From: Actinomortierella ambigua
Taxonomy: Eukaryota > Mortierellomycota > Mortierellomycetes > Mortierellales > Mortierellaceae
Reading direction: 5' to 3'
DNA length: 64,000 nt
Assembly: GCA_016098155.1 (NCBI GenBank)
Contig: JAAAJB010000040.1
Location: forward strand, 40,120-104,119
Position numbers and translations under genes: made by a program
In this document: piece after piece, positions 45,070 to 55,522 of the stretch
Position numbering within the stretch: position 1 is the stretch's first letter
How the letters are laid out: each line of letters opens with the position of its first letter
Notes under the pieces: generated by a model
Told to the model about the DNA's origin: nothing
What the model saw: the letters and a program-made list of their open reading frames with translations, nothing else
Databases searched by the model: none

Positions 45070-48000
45070 TCACAGGTCATAGAGAATCTTGGTATCCTGC
45101 CAGGCCCAAGCATGGGTAGTAGGAAGGTCGGCATTAATCCATCGAAGCTCGAGAGGCCGGCGCTTCATTCCATGGACGTCCTTGGCACCATCGTATCGCG
45201 TGTCAGCCGACACCTGTGACAAGCCCGCCGGGTTCTGACTACCACCGCCATCACCGCCACCGCCACGTATTTCCGCAACCATCTTCTTGAGCTCTGTCGA
45301 CGACGCCTTAACGTTCGGACAGTCTTGCAATCCCAGAGTGCACAAGTGACTGAGCTCCAAAGCAATAACCGAAACCGCCTTCGTGGTCATGAACCACCTG
45401 CCCTCGAGCCACAGCGAGCGCAAACGAGTCAACCCCTTGAGAGCCGGCACAATGTCTTGCTCCACATGCCGATCCGCCTCCTCTATGTTGGCAGCCCTAC
45501 CAAGCATACGCATCTGCATGTACTCCTCTGGTGGTTCTGCCCGCCCCCACAACACCGTGTACCGCAGAATCAACATCTCCAGCTGGGGACACGTGTCGGG
45601 CCCCAGACAGGCCATGTCTACCTTCTTCAGCATATAGCCCCGAATCGCCAGGCGTCGCAAACTCGAAAAGGTATGTGAGAACCTCCATGATCTCAGCAGC
45701 GTGCCATAGTCGGGTAGCACCAAGACCAACTCCTCCAGCTGCTTGCCAAAGATGAAATTACAGCGGTCGATCAGCACACCAGCGACAGATTCGTCGCGCA
45801 ACACGAGCGAAAGTTTCTTCAGCTGGTCAAGGGTGCCTTGGGGTGTCTCCTGCTGCTGTTTTTGGGTGGCAATGGCAGTGGTGGTGGTGGTAATGAAGCC
45901 GTTCTTATGCTCGCCCTGGCTAGCTAGTCGCGATCCACCTTGCTGCTGTCGTCGCTTCTCGCGGCCGTCAAGGACCCACTCAAACATATCTTGATCACGG
46001 CCCACAAGCCTCAGTTCCTTCAAGTTGGGGAATCGGGCCAGGTCATTGTACTGGCGCCACTGCATGCCTATGGAATCACTCGAATCAATATCCAACACGC
46101 GCAACGACTGGCCATGCTTCACAGACCATGTTGAAAGCCAATGGCATTCGCATGCCACGTCCAGAGGAGTGCTGTCCTTTCTCATCCATGCGCCTTGACT
46201 GTTACTAGGCGTTTCCATGCATGGATAGAGGTACCCTGGTGGCCCTTGATTGTCGCCATGTCCATTTTGCAGGCTTCCCTCTCCTCCCCCTTCTTGGCCC
46301 CCTCCTTGTCCTTGTCCTAGCGATTGATCCTGTGCTGTCTGACAAGGAGTCCAGACATGGACCGGGGCCTGGCGGCTACCTCCTGAGTGAATCAGACATG
46401 TGGTCTCGGCGACGCCATGGGCTTCAAGGACCTCGAGTTTTGGCAGCGCAGCAAGCACTCTCTGCATCCAATACCCACATGGCCTGTAGGACGACAATGG
46501 TCGGATTGACAGCTCACGGATCGTATGGACGGGACCATTCACAGCTGCCAGATAGGCCAGCACATCCCGCAGCGTTCGCCATTCCTCGGCTGAATGTGAG
46601 AGGCCATGGATCTCGATGCGGCTCAGATGGGTCATGCGGCGGGCAATAAACGCCGAACGGAAGGGCATAGGTGTGGGCTAAAACATCGTTAGTCCAGTAG
46701 GGGTGGGAGGGGGGAATTGAGAGATACAAAGGAGGGCAGAGCATAGAGAAGAGAAAGAGTAAGAATAGAACAAAACGGGGCGTGAGCGTCCAAGAACAAA
46801 GTATGACCAGTACGAGTGCCAGCGCGTGAGACATAAATGGCATAGCCCATCATGGCATGTCAGACACGAACGAGGAAGAGGTAAGCAATGTGTGCCCACG
46901 GGGAGACTGAAATCCACCCAAAGCTTTTTGTTTGTTGTTGTTGCTCAGATTTTTTTTCCGTCTTGTGTCCAACACATCTCATATGCCATCTGGAACAAGA
47001 GCAAACCCTTTTTTTTTTCTGATCACTGTACCTGAATTGCGCGATGCGCCTGAGCTGAAAACAGAGTTGGATCAAGGTCAAACGCCTTCAAACGACTACT
47101 GGGCAGGCGGAGGGCTTGCACCTTGGACGGATACCTTGCTAACAGTAATCGTTGGATCATGTCCAACACGCCTGACTGAGGGGTGTACACCTTTTGCATG
47201 CTATGCTGGAAGGCGACAGCCTTGGGAGACCGATCCCAGATGCAATAAAGCATTCCATAGTCGCGATGGAACTTGGCATTGGTCGGGTTCGTTGAGTGGA
47301 AGCGAGAGTGATGTCCAAGCATCACCCGTTGGTATGGGCCATGCAAACGATAGTGGCGGTTGTGGCCTCCGGAGCGTGTGGGGAAGTAGGCCAGATCGAT
47401 CACTTGTAGGTATTGCAGGTAGTCTCGCTTCTTGACCATAGTTGTTGAAGCATGCTCATCAGCGCTGCTGTTACTGCCCTCGTCGTCTTCGTCGTCATCC
47501 CCCAGGTCAAACCCTCCGCATGGCGGCTCGCCATCATCAAAAAGTCCCTCGTCCACCATATCGTCCTTCAGTTGCTCCACCTCCTGACAAGCTTTCGAGG
47601 CAGTTGAAGCAACCAATTCTGCGTCACAATCGGGTATATCATACATCGGCAGTTGTCGAATGTGCTGGTGGACAAGGAAGGGCCAATGCAGACTAGGGTA
47701 CGTCGCATGCAGGACCTGCAAGATCGGCTCCATGAGCGTCTTGTAGAGTGCCTCATACCGCCAAGACACCGCCGGTGATGCTGCAAACATTGCTGCTGGG
47801 TCGAGATAGGTCGGGATATGAACGAGAACATTGTCGGTCCTCGGCCAAGGAAGCCGCTCCGATGCTGGCAGTGCAAGAGACATCAAGGCCCGTTCAGTCG
47901 CCTTGGCATGCTCGCAGCACTGGCTAGGCTGCAATCTGTGCTCCTCAAGTTGTTCCTGAGCAATCTCCATTCCTGGTTTGTGTAAAACACGAGCCATTCG

Positions 48001-48177
48001 CTCGAGCCTCGCAAACGGATTCCTGTAGAGGACGGGGCACACGATTCGGAAGAATGCCCTGTCTACTTGCGCCAGCGCAGCGAGGGCGTGTGTGTCATGT
48101 TCGAGATAGCTGAGGATGATGGCTGTGCATTCGTGGGGGATCGTCGACCATCCCCGCGTCTTCTGATTGTGATCCAT
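45070..48177 (-). CDS. F-box-like protein with leucine-rich region (two exons)
   Basis: Probable SCF-type ubiquitin ligase adaptor. Exons 48177-47032 and 46677-45070 join in phase (917 residues). The N-terminus matches an F-box: WSTIPHECTAIILSYL followed by LAALAQVDRAFFRIVCPVLY (about 9-47). A His-containing central region follows, with an acidic stretch (DLGDDDEDDEGSNSSADEH). Exon 2 carries irregular LRR-like units: LSRIEIHGLSHSAEEWRTL, FPNLKELRLVGRD, LRRLAIRGYML, LEMLILRYTVLWG, LRSLWLEGRW. The same fold type as the plus-strand F-box-like gene at 36839 is likely, but no close sequence repeat between the two was seen. The start is the first ATG; upstream in-frame codons are not ATG. The 46678-47031 intron is long (354 nt) and holds two T-runs on the plus strand. 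Confidence 0.75.
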
Positions 48178-48853
48178 CTTGTGCAATCTCTATCAGTACA
48201 AAAAAAAAGGAAGGGGAGTGAAGGGGAGTGAAGGGAATGAAGGGGAATACAGGGGGATACAGTTTGTGAGTTGTATAGTGTGTGAGTGTGGTTAAGTAAT
48301 GACTGGGGTGCTGGCGGGGTGGGGGGGGGGTCGCTCAAGTTTTCGATGTGGAGTGTGTTGTGTTGGTGAGAGCGAGAAAAGTGAAAACAAAGTTAAGGAG
48401 AAAAAAATGGGGAAAGGTAGATGAAGTTGTATTTGTATGCGAGGATTGTTGGAACAGGTGCTCACTGGCGAATGAAATAAGTAGTCTTCGTCTCTGTTTG
48501 ATAGTCCTAACAGCTGGATTCAATTTTTCCAAGAAAAGTGCTACATGTACGTATCTGGTAGCGGGCTGGTCTCCCGCACCAACTCAATAGCACTGCATGA
48601 TCATGCATACCCTTTTCACAACATCCGAGCTCTCTCTCCATAGGTGTCATACTCACGAGAACCGAGAGCAATTTGTATCAAACTAATAAACCATCGCTGT
48701 GGAATGTACTTTTTGTTTTCTCTGTAGGCTGAATTCATTTAGGATGCTGCAACATGTGAGGTGGGGTGGACAAAAGTACAGAAAAATAGATCGGATAGCA
48801 TTTCTTTCTATCTGGTCGTGTCGACATGACATCTAGCCTTGCTCCTCTCTTCC
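48178..48853. other. Intergenic region with a structured element
   Basis: About 675 bp. The first 170 bp upstream of the F-box-like ATG carry a tandem GAAGGGGAGT-like repeat (about 48210-48265) and a G-run near 48320. A compact inverted-repeat element lies at 48537-48607. The rest near 48700-48850 is probably 3' UTR of the following minus-strand gene. Confidence 0.5.
48537..48607. other. Inverted-repeat element: nested stem plus 14-bp palindrome
   Basis: AGTGCTA (48537-48543) pairs with TAGCACT (48588-48594). Inside, TGGT-A-GCGGG (48556-48565) pairs with CCCGC-ACCA (48573-48581) around a 7-nt loop, CTGGTCT, with one bulged A. Next to it lies the perfect palindrome TGCATGATCATGCA (48594-48607). 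This could be a small structured RNA or a cruciform/protein-binding site. It lacks the D- and T-arm features of a tRNA. Function unknown. Confidence 0.4.
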
Positions 48854-51800
48854 TCAGGCTCCATCAAGAGCAGCGGGGCGACTACCATCGTCATCGGCGT
48901 TATCTTCTTCGGCCGTGACCCCACCCGCAAGTGATGAGCGGCGGCTCTCGCTCATTGATCGATCGCTCTTTTTACTAGGCCGTGCCACTGGAAATTCCAT
49001 CACGTTGCTGCCTGGCGCCGAGGGGACAAGCAACTCCTTAAGCCACGTGCCCGATCGGCAGCGAAGACATCGAGGAGATGCTGCCAGCTCCTCCTGCATC
49101 GGTACATAGAAGCACTGCGTGCATCGCGTATGATGGATCGAATACTGTGGACGGCAGGCACTGCACAGCACAGCATGCGCACCCCACGTCTTCGGCAACT
49201 GGATTGACTTGGTCTCCTGAGCCTCCTTCCAAGACGTCTTGTCCAGCTCTGTCAGCGACAGTTGACATGATGTACAGGCATCAGGGAGATATCCAGCATC
49301 ATCCACACCGCGTGGCGGGCGACGACGAACGCGACCCGGCAAAATCTTAGATGACTTTGGTAGATTCGACGACTGAATCTTTTGTGCTCGAAGCTCCTCT
49401 AGTCGTTTCTCTTGGTCGGCCACACGCTGCTTCTCAGCCTCGGCCGCCTGCAACTTTTCCTCCATCTCGGCCTTGGCTGCTTCCGCCTCCGCCTCCTCGG
49501 CAAGCTTGGCTGCCCTACGTTTTGCAAGCACATCCCGGCGCTTCTGGTTGATCATCTCGAGTGCAGCATTGAAAAAGTGTGCCTCTACATGTCGGCTATC
49601 TCCATTGCCGCTGGCGCTTGCCATCTCCAAAATTGGCAACGTAGCGTTCGAACGCGCACGCCGTCGGGTCGATGGCTCTGCAGTCGGACTGGTGGACTGG
49701 CCCGTCTGTCCACCGGAAGAGGATGTTCCCGCACGAACCTGGGATTGACTTGGCCGCTGCCCCTTGTGCTTGTAGTCGAGATCAGTCTCATCCTCTTCTT
49801 CACTGGAGCTACTGCTAGACGCCATTGAGCTTTCGGCACGATCCGAAGGTCGCTTGACCCGGCCTGTCCGCTCGCCAAAAGCGTGGACACTTTGCATGTG
49901 GATCGTGCTGCTGTTTCTCCGCTCCCGTTTGACTACAGGCCCTGATGCTGCTTCGATATCGTCATGAGGAACACTAGCTCCAGAGAAAGACATGGAGCGT
50001 TTTGACCGCACCTCTTTGTCACTCCCAGATATGGCGGAAGACGAATCCTTGGCGACAAGCTCATCGGCCCTCGTGGCTGTAGGCTCCTCCCTGGTGGTAG
50101 TTGTAGAGTCAGTTTCAACTGACATTTGGCGCACTTCCTCCATAGCCTCGTCCTCCTCCCGCTCGTCGTCATCGCCATTACCCGAGCTCGCCTTGCTGCT
50201 CTGCCTCATCTTCTCGATGCGCTTCTTCCGCCGTTTCTCCTGGAGGATTCGCTCAATGTCGTCATAATGTAGCAGCGTGTCATTACCGGTCCCACGTCGC
50301 GTCGAAACTGCTGCCGTGTCGCCTTGACGATACCGTGACGAGCGAGGGGTGCCCGCGCCCTTGGCGCTTGCGGCAGTAGTCGATGAAGGGGCGTCGTTGT
50401 CTCTGGCAGGCGGAGTGGCATGTCGACCATTCTGACTCGAAGGTGTCCTGCGATGGCGCGTCGCGGCTGAATCATGTGAACGTGTAGTCATTGTCAGTGG
50501 GGCGTGATGATGCTCATGTTTCTCTCGCTTGGAAGGGTATTGGTGCGGTGAGGAATGACGAGAGCCATGCGTTCCCGACGTATGCTCGCTCTGCTGCTGA
50601 GGAGTCTCGGTACCACCCGACTGAGACCGCTGTTCCTCCAGGAGTTGTTGTTGAAACTGTTGCTGTCGCGAGATGGTATCTTGAACGACCTCCTCGAGCT
50701 CGTCTAGTTCCTTGTCGTGCTTGCCAATGACCTTATTGACAACACAGTCCCGTGCTGAAAAGTTTTCCCAGGATAGGGGCAGATATGAGCCAGCTGCCGA
50801 CGGAAGTAGCGTCGAATAAGGGTCGGCCAGGGGCATCGTTCCTCGGCTGAGTTGCGACGACGGTGATGGGGCGGAGTGCAATCCCTTGGATCGAGATCCG
50901 ATTCCAGATTTGAATCCGTGACCGCGATGATGTTGCAAATACGTGCTGATGTCACCATTGTCTTCGTCGGGGTCCTGATAAGCATCGACAGCCTCCTGCA
51001 AGAAGCTATAGGCTCGTCGACGTCCAGATGCAATCGACGCGCGCACCTTTCGATGGTCCTCCTCACTGGCGAGCAAGCCAGTATCGACTGAATCCATATC
51101 CATGGTGGCAGAGGGTGCACCCTCTGAAGCTGTCGCGGCCTGGCTTGATGCTTCCGCCTGAAAATCATCCATAGTCACGTCCTCACTGGATTCGCCGACT
51201 GCTACTTGACTGTCCTGGGGCCGTTGCTGATTAATCTCAGTCGTTGCCATAGATGGTGATGCTGACCGCCATGTTGCTGCTACTGCTGGCGAGCCCCCTT
51301 TTGTCTCCACCGCATTAGAAGGTGACCGTTCTGTACGAAGGGTTGCCACAGTTATGGGGTGAGGATCATAGTCCTCGACGTTCTTGATAATCTCGACTTG
51401 CAAAGCCTCTCCTTGCTTTTCAGCTTGAAGGCGGAGAGTGATGCCGGGTATCCTCGAGACAATCGACTGGCTCACGGGGATTGTCTGCTTACGCTTCTTG
51501 CGTTGTGTCCGTGACGAGACAAACCCGCCGTTCGACAGGTGTGAGTGGAGCTCGCCGTTGCCGTCGCCTTGACTGTAACCCTCCGTAGCCTGCTTGACCG
51601 ACCTGACATCGTCCTGTGGCTGTCGCTGGTAGTACTGATGGTGGTGCTGATGGAATCCTGGGGCGGCGCCATCCGATACATTCATGGGCACAAGTCGGGG
51701 CGATGGCGATGGAGGCAGAGCGGGGGAGGCAGAGAATGATCGGTCGCTCGAAGACGATCGGACGTTGATGGTATGCTGTGAAGGTGGAGGGGCGAGAGGC

Positions 51801-52321
51801 TGAGCATTTAATTGATGTCGGCTGCCGATGCCATGGGAGGAATTAGGACTGGTGTGCCTGGACGACTGACTTGCACCCTGCCTGGGCTGTGTAAGCGCAG
51901 CCTCTGCAGCTGCTGCCGCCTCTGCCGAAATGGCCGCGAGCTGGGCCGAGCGTCCGCGGCCACGCCCTGACGACGAGGCGGAAGATGTGGAGAGAGGAAA
52001 ATGGCTACTGAGGTGCTCCTGAGAGTCTCGTGTCCGTAACCGGTGGTGTTGGGAATGCTGGTGATGACCATTGGATTGCCTGCTTCGCTCCTGTTGCCTT
52101 CGAAGTTTCTCTTGGTCGCGTTGTTCCTTGAGAATGGCTTCGCGATGCTCGAGCTCGACCTGGAAGCGTTCAGCAAGGGCCTCATGTTCCACGTATTTGT
52201 CGAGGGTTCGCCTGAACGCCTGCTGGGAGACAAGATGAAGATGTTGAGCATCTTCCTCAGCCAGGTAGACGTGGTATGCAATGTTGCTGACAGGCAGCTG
52301 GTAGACCCTTTCCGACTGCAT
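48854..52321 (-). CDS. Uncharacterised 1155-residue protein with C-terminal CxxC cluster
   Basis: Family not recognised. Single exon from the ATG at 52321 (the frame stays open to 52534, but the added leader is His/Thr/Pro-rich and unlike a protein start). Residues 1-70 look structured: ERVYQLPVSNIAYHVYLAEE, then a charged helix ending HREAILKEQRDQEKLRRQQE. A long Ser/Gln/His-rich disordered middle contains basic clusters (KRRKKRIEKM type, RTQRKKRKQ). A coiled coil (KLAEEAEAEAAKAEMEEKLQ) precedes the C-terminal cysteine region at about 1010-1090 with CTSC, CSAC, CTQC and CLRC pairs, enough for two zinc sites. The layout suggests a nuclear, chromatin- or transcription-associated protein, but that is inference from composition only. 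Confidence 0.75.
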   Translation of the reverse strand: MQSERVYQLPVSNIAYHVYLAEEDAQHLHLVSQQAFRRTLDKYVEHEALAERFQVELEHREAILKEQRDQEKLRRQQERSRQSNGHHQHSQHHRLRTRDSQEHLSSHFPLSTSSASSSGRGRGRSAQLAAISAEAAAAAEAALTQPRQGASQSSRHTSPNSSHGIGSRHQLNAQPLAPPPSQHTINVRSSSSDRSFSASPALPPSPSPRLVPMNVSDGAAPGFHQHHHQYYQRQPQDDVRSVKQATEGYSQGDGNGELHSHLSNGGFVSSRTQRKKRKQTIPVSQSIVSRIPGITLRLQAEKQGEALQVEIIKNVEDYDPHPITVATLRTERSPSNAVETKGGSPAVAATWRSASPSMATTEINQQRPQDSQVAVGESSEDVTMDDFQAEASSQAATASEGAPSATMDMDSVDTGLLASEEDHRKVRASIASGRRRAYSFLQEAVDAYQDPDEDNGDISTYLQHHRGHGFKSGIGSRSKGLHSAPSPSSQLSRGTMPLADPYSTLLPSAAGSYLPLSWENFSARDCVVNKVIGKHDKELDELEEVVQDTISRQQQFQQQLLEEQRSQSGGTETPQQQSEHTSGTHGSRHSSPHQYPSKREKHEHHHAPLTMTTRSHDSAATRHRRTPSSQNGRHATPPARDNDAPSSTTAASAKGAGTPRSSRYRQGDTAAVSTRRGTGNDTLLHYDDIERILQEKRRKKRIEKMRQSSKASSGNGDDDEREEDEAMEEVRQMSVETDSTTTTREEPTATRADELVAKDSSSAISGSDKEVRSKRSMSFSGASVPHDDIEAASGPVVKRERRNSSTIHMQSVHAFGERTGRVKRPSDRAESSMASSSSSSEEEDETDLDYKHKGQRPSQSQVRAGTSSSGGQTGQSTSPTAEPSTRRRARSNATLPILEMASASGNGDSRHVEAHFFNAALEMINQKRRDVLAKRRAAKLAEEAEAEAAKAEMEEKLQAAEAEKQRVADQEKRLEELRAQKIQSSNLPKSSKILPGRVRRRPPRGVDDAGYLPDACTSCQLSLTELDKTSWKEAQETKSIQLPKTWGAHAVLCSACRPQYSIHHTRCTQCFYVPMQEELAASPRCLRCRSGTWLKELLVPSAPGSNVMEFPVARPSKKSDRSMSESRRSSLAGGVTAEEDNADDDGSRPAALDGA

Positions 52322-54898
52322 GCTTCTTGTGTGAGGGAGTTGTGTGTGTACGTGTGTTTGTTGGGGCGGGGGAGTGTGCGACCGTATGTGCGTGTGTGTA
52401 TGGTGCCTAAATAGGAGAGAGAGCGTGTGGTCAGCCAGTTGCTCTGTCGAAACACATGCAAGTGAAGGGCAGGATGTGTGGTATCGGGGTACAGGAGAGA
52501 AGATCGAACAATGAGGTTTGGAACGAAGAAGCACAACTCGCTCCTTGCCCTGCTGTGCATCCTTTGATAGGGCAAGTGGTCGGACTTTAATATCGTTTTA
52601 TCCACATCCAGAGCCATGTGCTGTCTACTCCAACACATTCGCTCTTAAGATTTTCACAAGACTGAAGGGAGGATGAACAACATGAGGGGGGTGGATGAAG
52701 GAGTAAGGGGTGAGTGAGGAGGCGATAGATCCATCCACTTCCGCCTCTCTCCCCTTAGTAAGACAGAGAAAAAAAAAGTGGTGCCCGGGGAGTGTACAGA
52801 CAGGTAAAAAGTCAACACAAAGGCATGCCTGAGGATCGACTTGCAGCAAGCAGCGGTGGTGCAATGCGTGGCGTGGAAGGTGAGAGAGCAAAAAAAAAAA
52901 AAAAGGTATCAAAGGGCACGTGCGGGTGAAGGTATTGTTGACGCAGGCGTGGGATAGGAGGGTTGAAAAGACAGGCCTCTTTGTCGGTTCCCCCCCTTCC
53001 CTTCCATACCCGTCACTGTTGGATGGCCGCAGCGATACATCTCGCCGCTGCTGATAATGGTGATGATGCTGTTGTAGCAATCCATCGTCTTCGCCTCCAT
53101 CAGCCCAATGAAGTCTCGCGACTCTCCTCCACACATGTATCACAACAATCCTTTGGCTACGTAACCCAACTGCTGTGCAGTAAACACTGATATGGTTGCA
53201 AAGCTCGCTGTTCTTACTTCCATTCCCTCCTTCCCTCTCACCCCTTTCCCCACTTTTCCACTCCGGCGCTACTCAATGATGTCAGCTTGAAATTACCTAT
53301 CGAGGTCTGTGTGGTAGTGTGCACAGTGGCGCTAACAGGTCAACGAGGCAGTGAGTCTGACAAAGCCAAGTCGATGTACTTGAGGTCAGGATAAGGGCTA
53401 GACGTGCGCAACAAAACGGAAGTAACAAAACTGTGTCAATGGTCGGTTGGGAGCCGAAAATCAACAAGAACGTAGCGCCTGCGGAGCATAAAAAAACCGC
53501 AGAGGGGGGTAGTGTGGATAGAGCACGAAAGGGGGAGGGGAGAAAAGAAAAAAAAAACAAAACGAGACCAATGTAATGGTACTCACTCCAGCCAGGTATC
53601 TCTGTGACTCCTGTCAATTCAGCATCATCTGCCTACCCTGCTGCTGCTGGCCCATTGGTGTCGTGACCCAATTTCGAGAGAAAAGAGTCGGAACAACATG
53701 ATGTCCCTGCTAGACCCATCTCGCCTGTATTATTTCTTTTGTCCTGCCTATGCCTGCCAGGTGGCAGCTTTCCATGGCGGGTGCACGCTTACCCCTCTCC
53801 CCTTTAGCCTCCTGCTTCCTATTCTCACAACCACATAGTTCCTCCCCCGCCCAACAAGACCCTTGCCACTATTGCGGCCCTAGTACAATTAATATTTCTC
53901 ATTGCGCCAAATATATATACTTTTGAAGGTGTCTGCATTGTGCTCCCTTTCTCTCGCTTCTAGGCAGAGCATGCCTTGGCTCAACGTTCTGCTGGAACAG
54001 TACTGGGCTATTTGGGCTGCTGCTCTCGCATCCACACCTCCTTTCCGTCTCCCGCCTCCTCAGATCCCGAGCCACGTTGTTTTATGTACATATCCCAACG
54101 TTCAGTATGTCTCGAAGCCCATCTATTTGCATCGCAAAGACGCCTGGGTTCTTCCAACGCTATGATAGTCGTTCTCACCTAACCCGACAAAGGATCAAAG
54201 AAAGATAGATAGGAAGACAGGAAACCATTACCACCACCACCACATCCCTCCTCGGCAGCTGCCATACCACCTGGCTTTTGTCAGAACCTCTTGGGTCAAT
54301 GGAAACAAACGTTGCGCAATGTATTGTGAGAAAGAGTTGGCCCACGACAACACCAGTCCTCAGACAACAAACGCAGGACCTCTGCAACCATTAGCACTGA
54401 CCATCAAGTCCCCTCCATCCCATAGAGAAGCACTTCACGCCTTCTCGCTGAGATAACAAGATAACATTCTAAGATGGCGCCCGATATCTATCTTCTTCTT
54501 TCTTGTTATTACAACATGGATAACTCTCTGCACCGCCTTCTCTCGGTGCTCAAACCTGCTGTGCTAATAAATCCCAAATGGCCACCTCTCCCCAAACAAT
54601 CGTTGTCTACCACTCATTGGCAAGAGGAGGGCACCTTCCATCCTTTCTCACAGCTCCGTCAGGTTGAAGATGTTCATTGTTCTTCTCCTCTCTCTCGCGA
54701 GTCAATACTTGACCCGATAATATATAAAAACGCCGAAGCAATAGTGGCAGCCATCTCCACAATCATATAACCCTGGCTACATTCCACCGCCTTCTCACCA
54801 TACACCCGAAAACATCCAAGAAACCACACATGCGCACTAAAAAAAACCAAAGATGTAGTCACCTTTCTGACGTTCTGTTTCCCCAACTCCTCTGCAAA

Positions 54899-55522
54899 AT
54901 GGTAACCCCCCCTGCTCGGGATAATGATGATGAACCCGATGATATTGATCAGCTTTTTGCTCCTATAATAGTCGATGAAGTATCTTCATCACTTCAAGCT
55001 TTTCATGATGGACCGAAAAGGGCAAGTAGATGCACTGCCTCAATGTATAGAGACGAATAGAATCACAGGACAGTAGCCCAGCACATAGGCAGATGGAACA
55101 CGAAGAGAAGCGAGCAAAGAGAACGAAGAATGCTCCAGGCAATAAACAACCTATCCACTCCTCCCACCCTTTCAACAGTTGGGATACCAGGAAGCGCAGG
55201 GATGAAGTACATAGCAAAGAGGATGGAGTGGCGCACGTTATCGCCTTGGCGCTATTGTCTTGGCCTTTGAGATGTATGTGCAAAATCACCTGGAAAATGA
55301 CCCCTCAATAGCGATCACCAGCCTCTTCAAAGATAGAACAATAAAGAGGGAGAAGAAGAAGAGCGGTGGCCGGCCGAGCGCAGCCACAAACAAAAAGAAA
55401 GGCCATTTGACTCGACGGAGGAAGAGGGAGAGGAAGGCGGGTAAGAGGAGAATTATCATTCACGAAAATACCCAAGGGCCCTTTAGGGTAGGAAAGAGGT
55501 GGTGGTGTTGATGGTGTCGATG
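54899..55522 (+). pseudogene. Possible relic or unrecognised gene fragment
   Basis: Not recognised. From an ATG at 54899 a peptide of protein-like composition runs to a stop near 55060 (DNDDEPDDIDQLFAPIIVDE). About 30 nt later a lysine-rich frame starts at 55093. It is continued in another frame from about 55258 by FEMYVQNHLENDPSIAITSL and a very basic tail (KKKGHLTRRRKRERKAGKRR) ending near 55511. The change of frame without clear splice sites suggests a decayed gene, but a small intron (GT near 55025, AG near 55079) or chance open frames are equally possible. Confidence 0.25.

Noticed and set aside
45070..48177. Two separate minus-strand genes (F-box part and LRR part)
   Set aside because: Good donor (GTACAG) and acceptor (TTTTAG) sites join them in phase 0, and F-box plus LRR is a usual pairing.
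48537..48594. tRNA gene
   Set aside because: There is no D-arm or T-arm and no GGTTCGANTCC-type B box; only the closing stem and the 7-nt loop resemble a tRNA.
52625..53143. 172-codon minus-strand frame
   Set aside because: Composition is low-complexity with no motif, and overlapping random frames on the same strand look alike.
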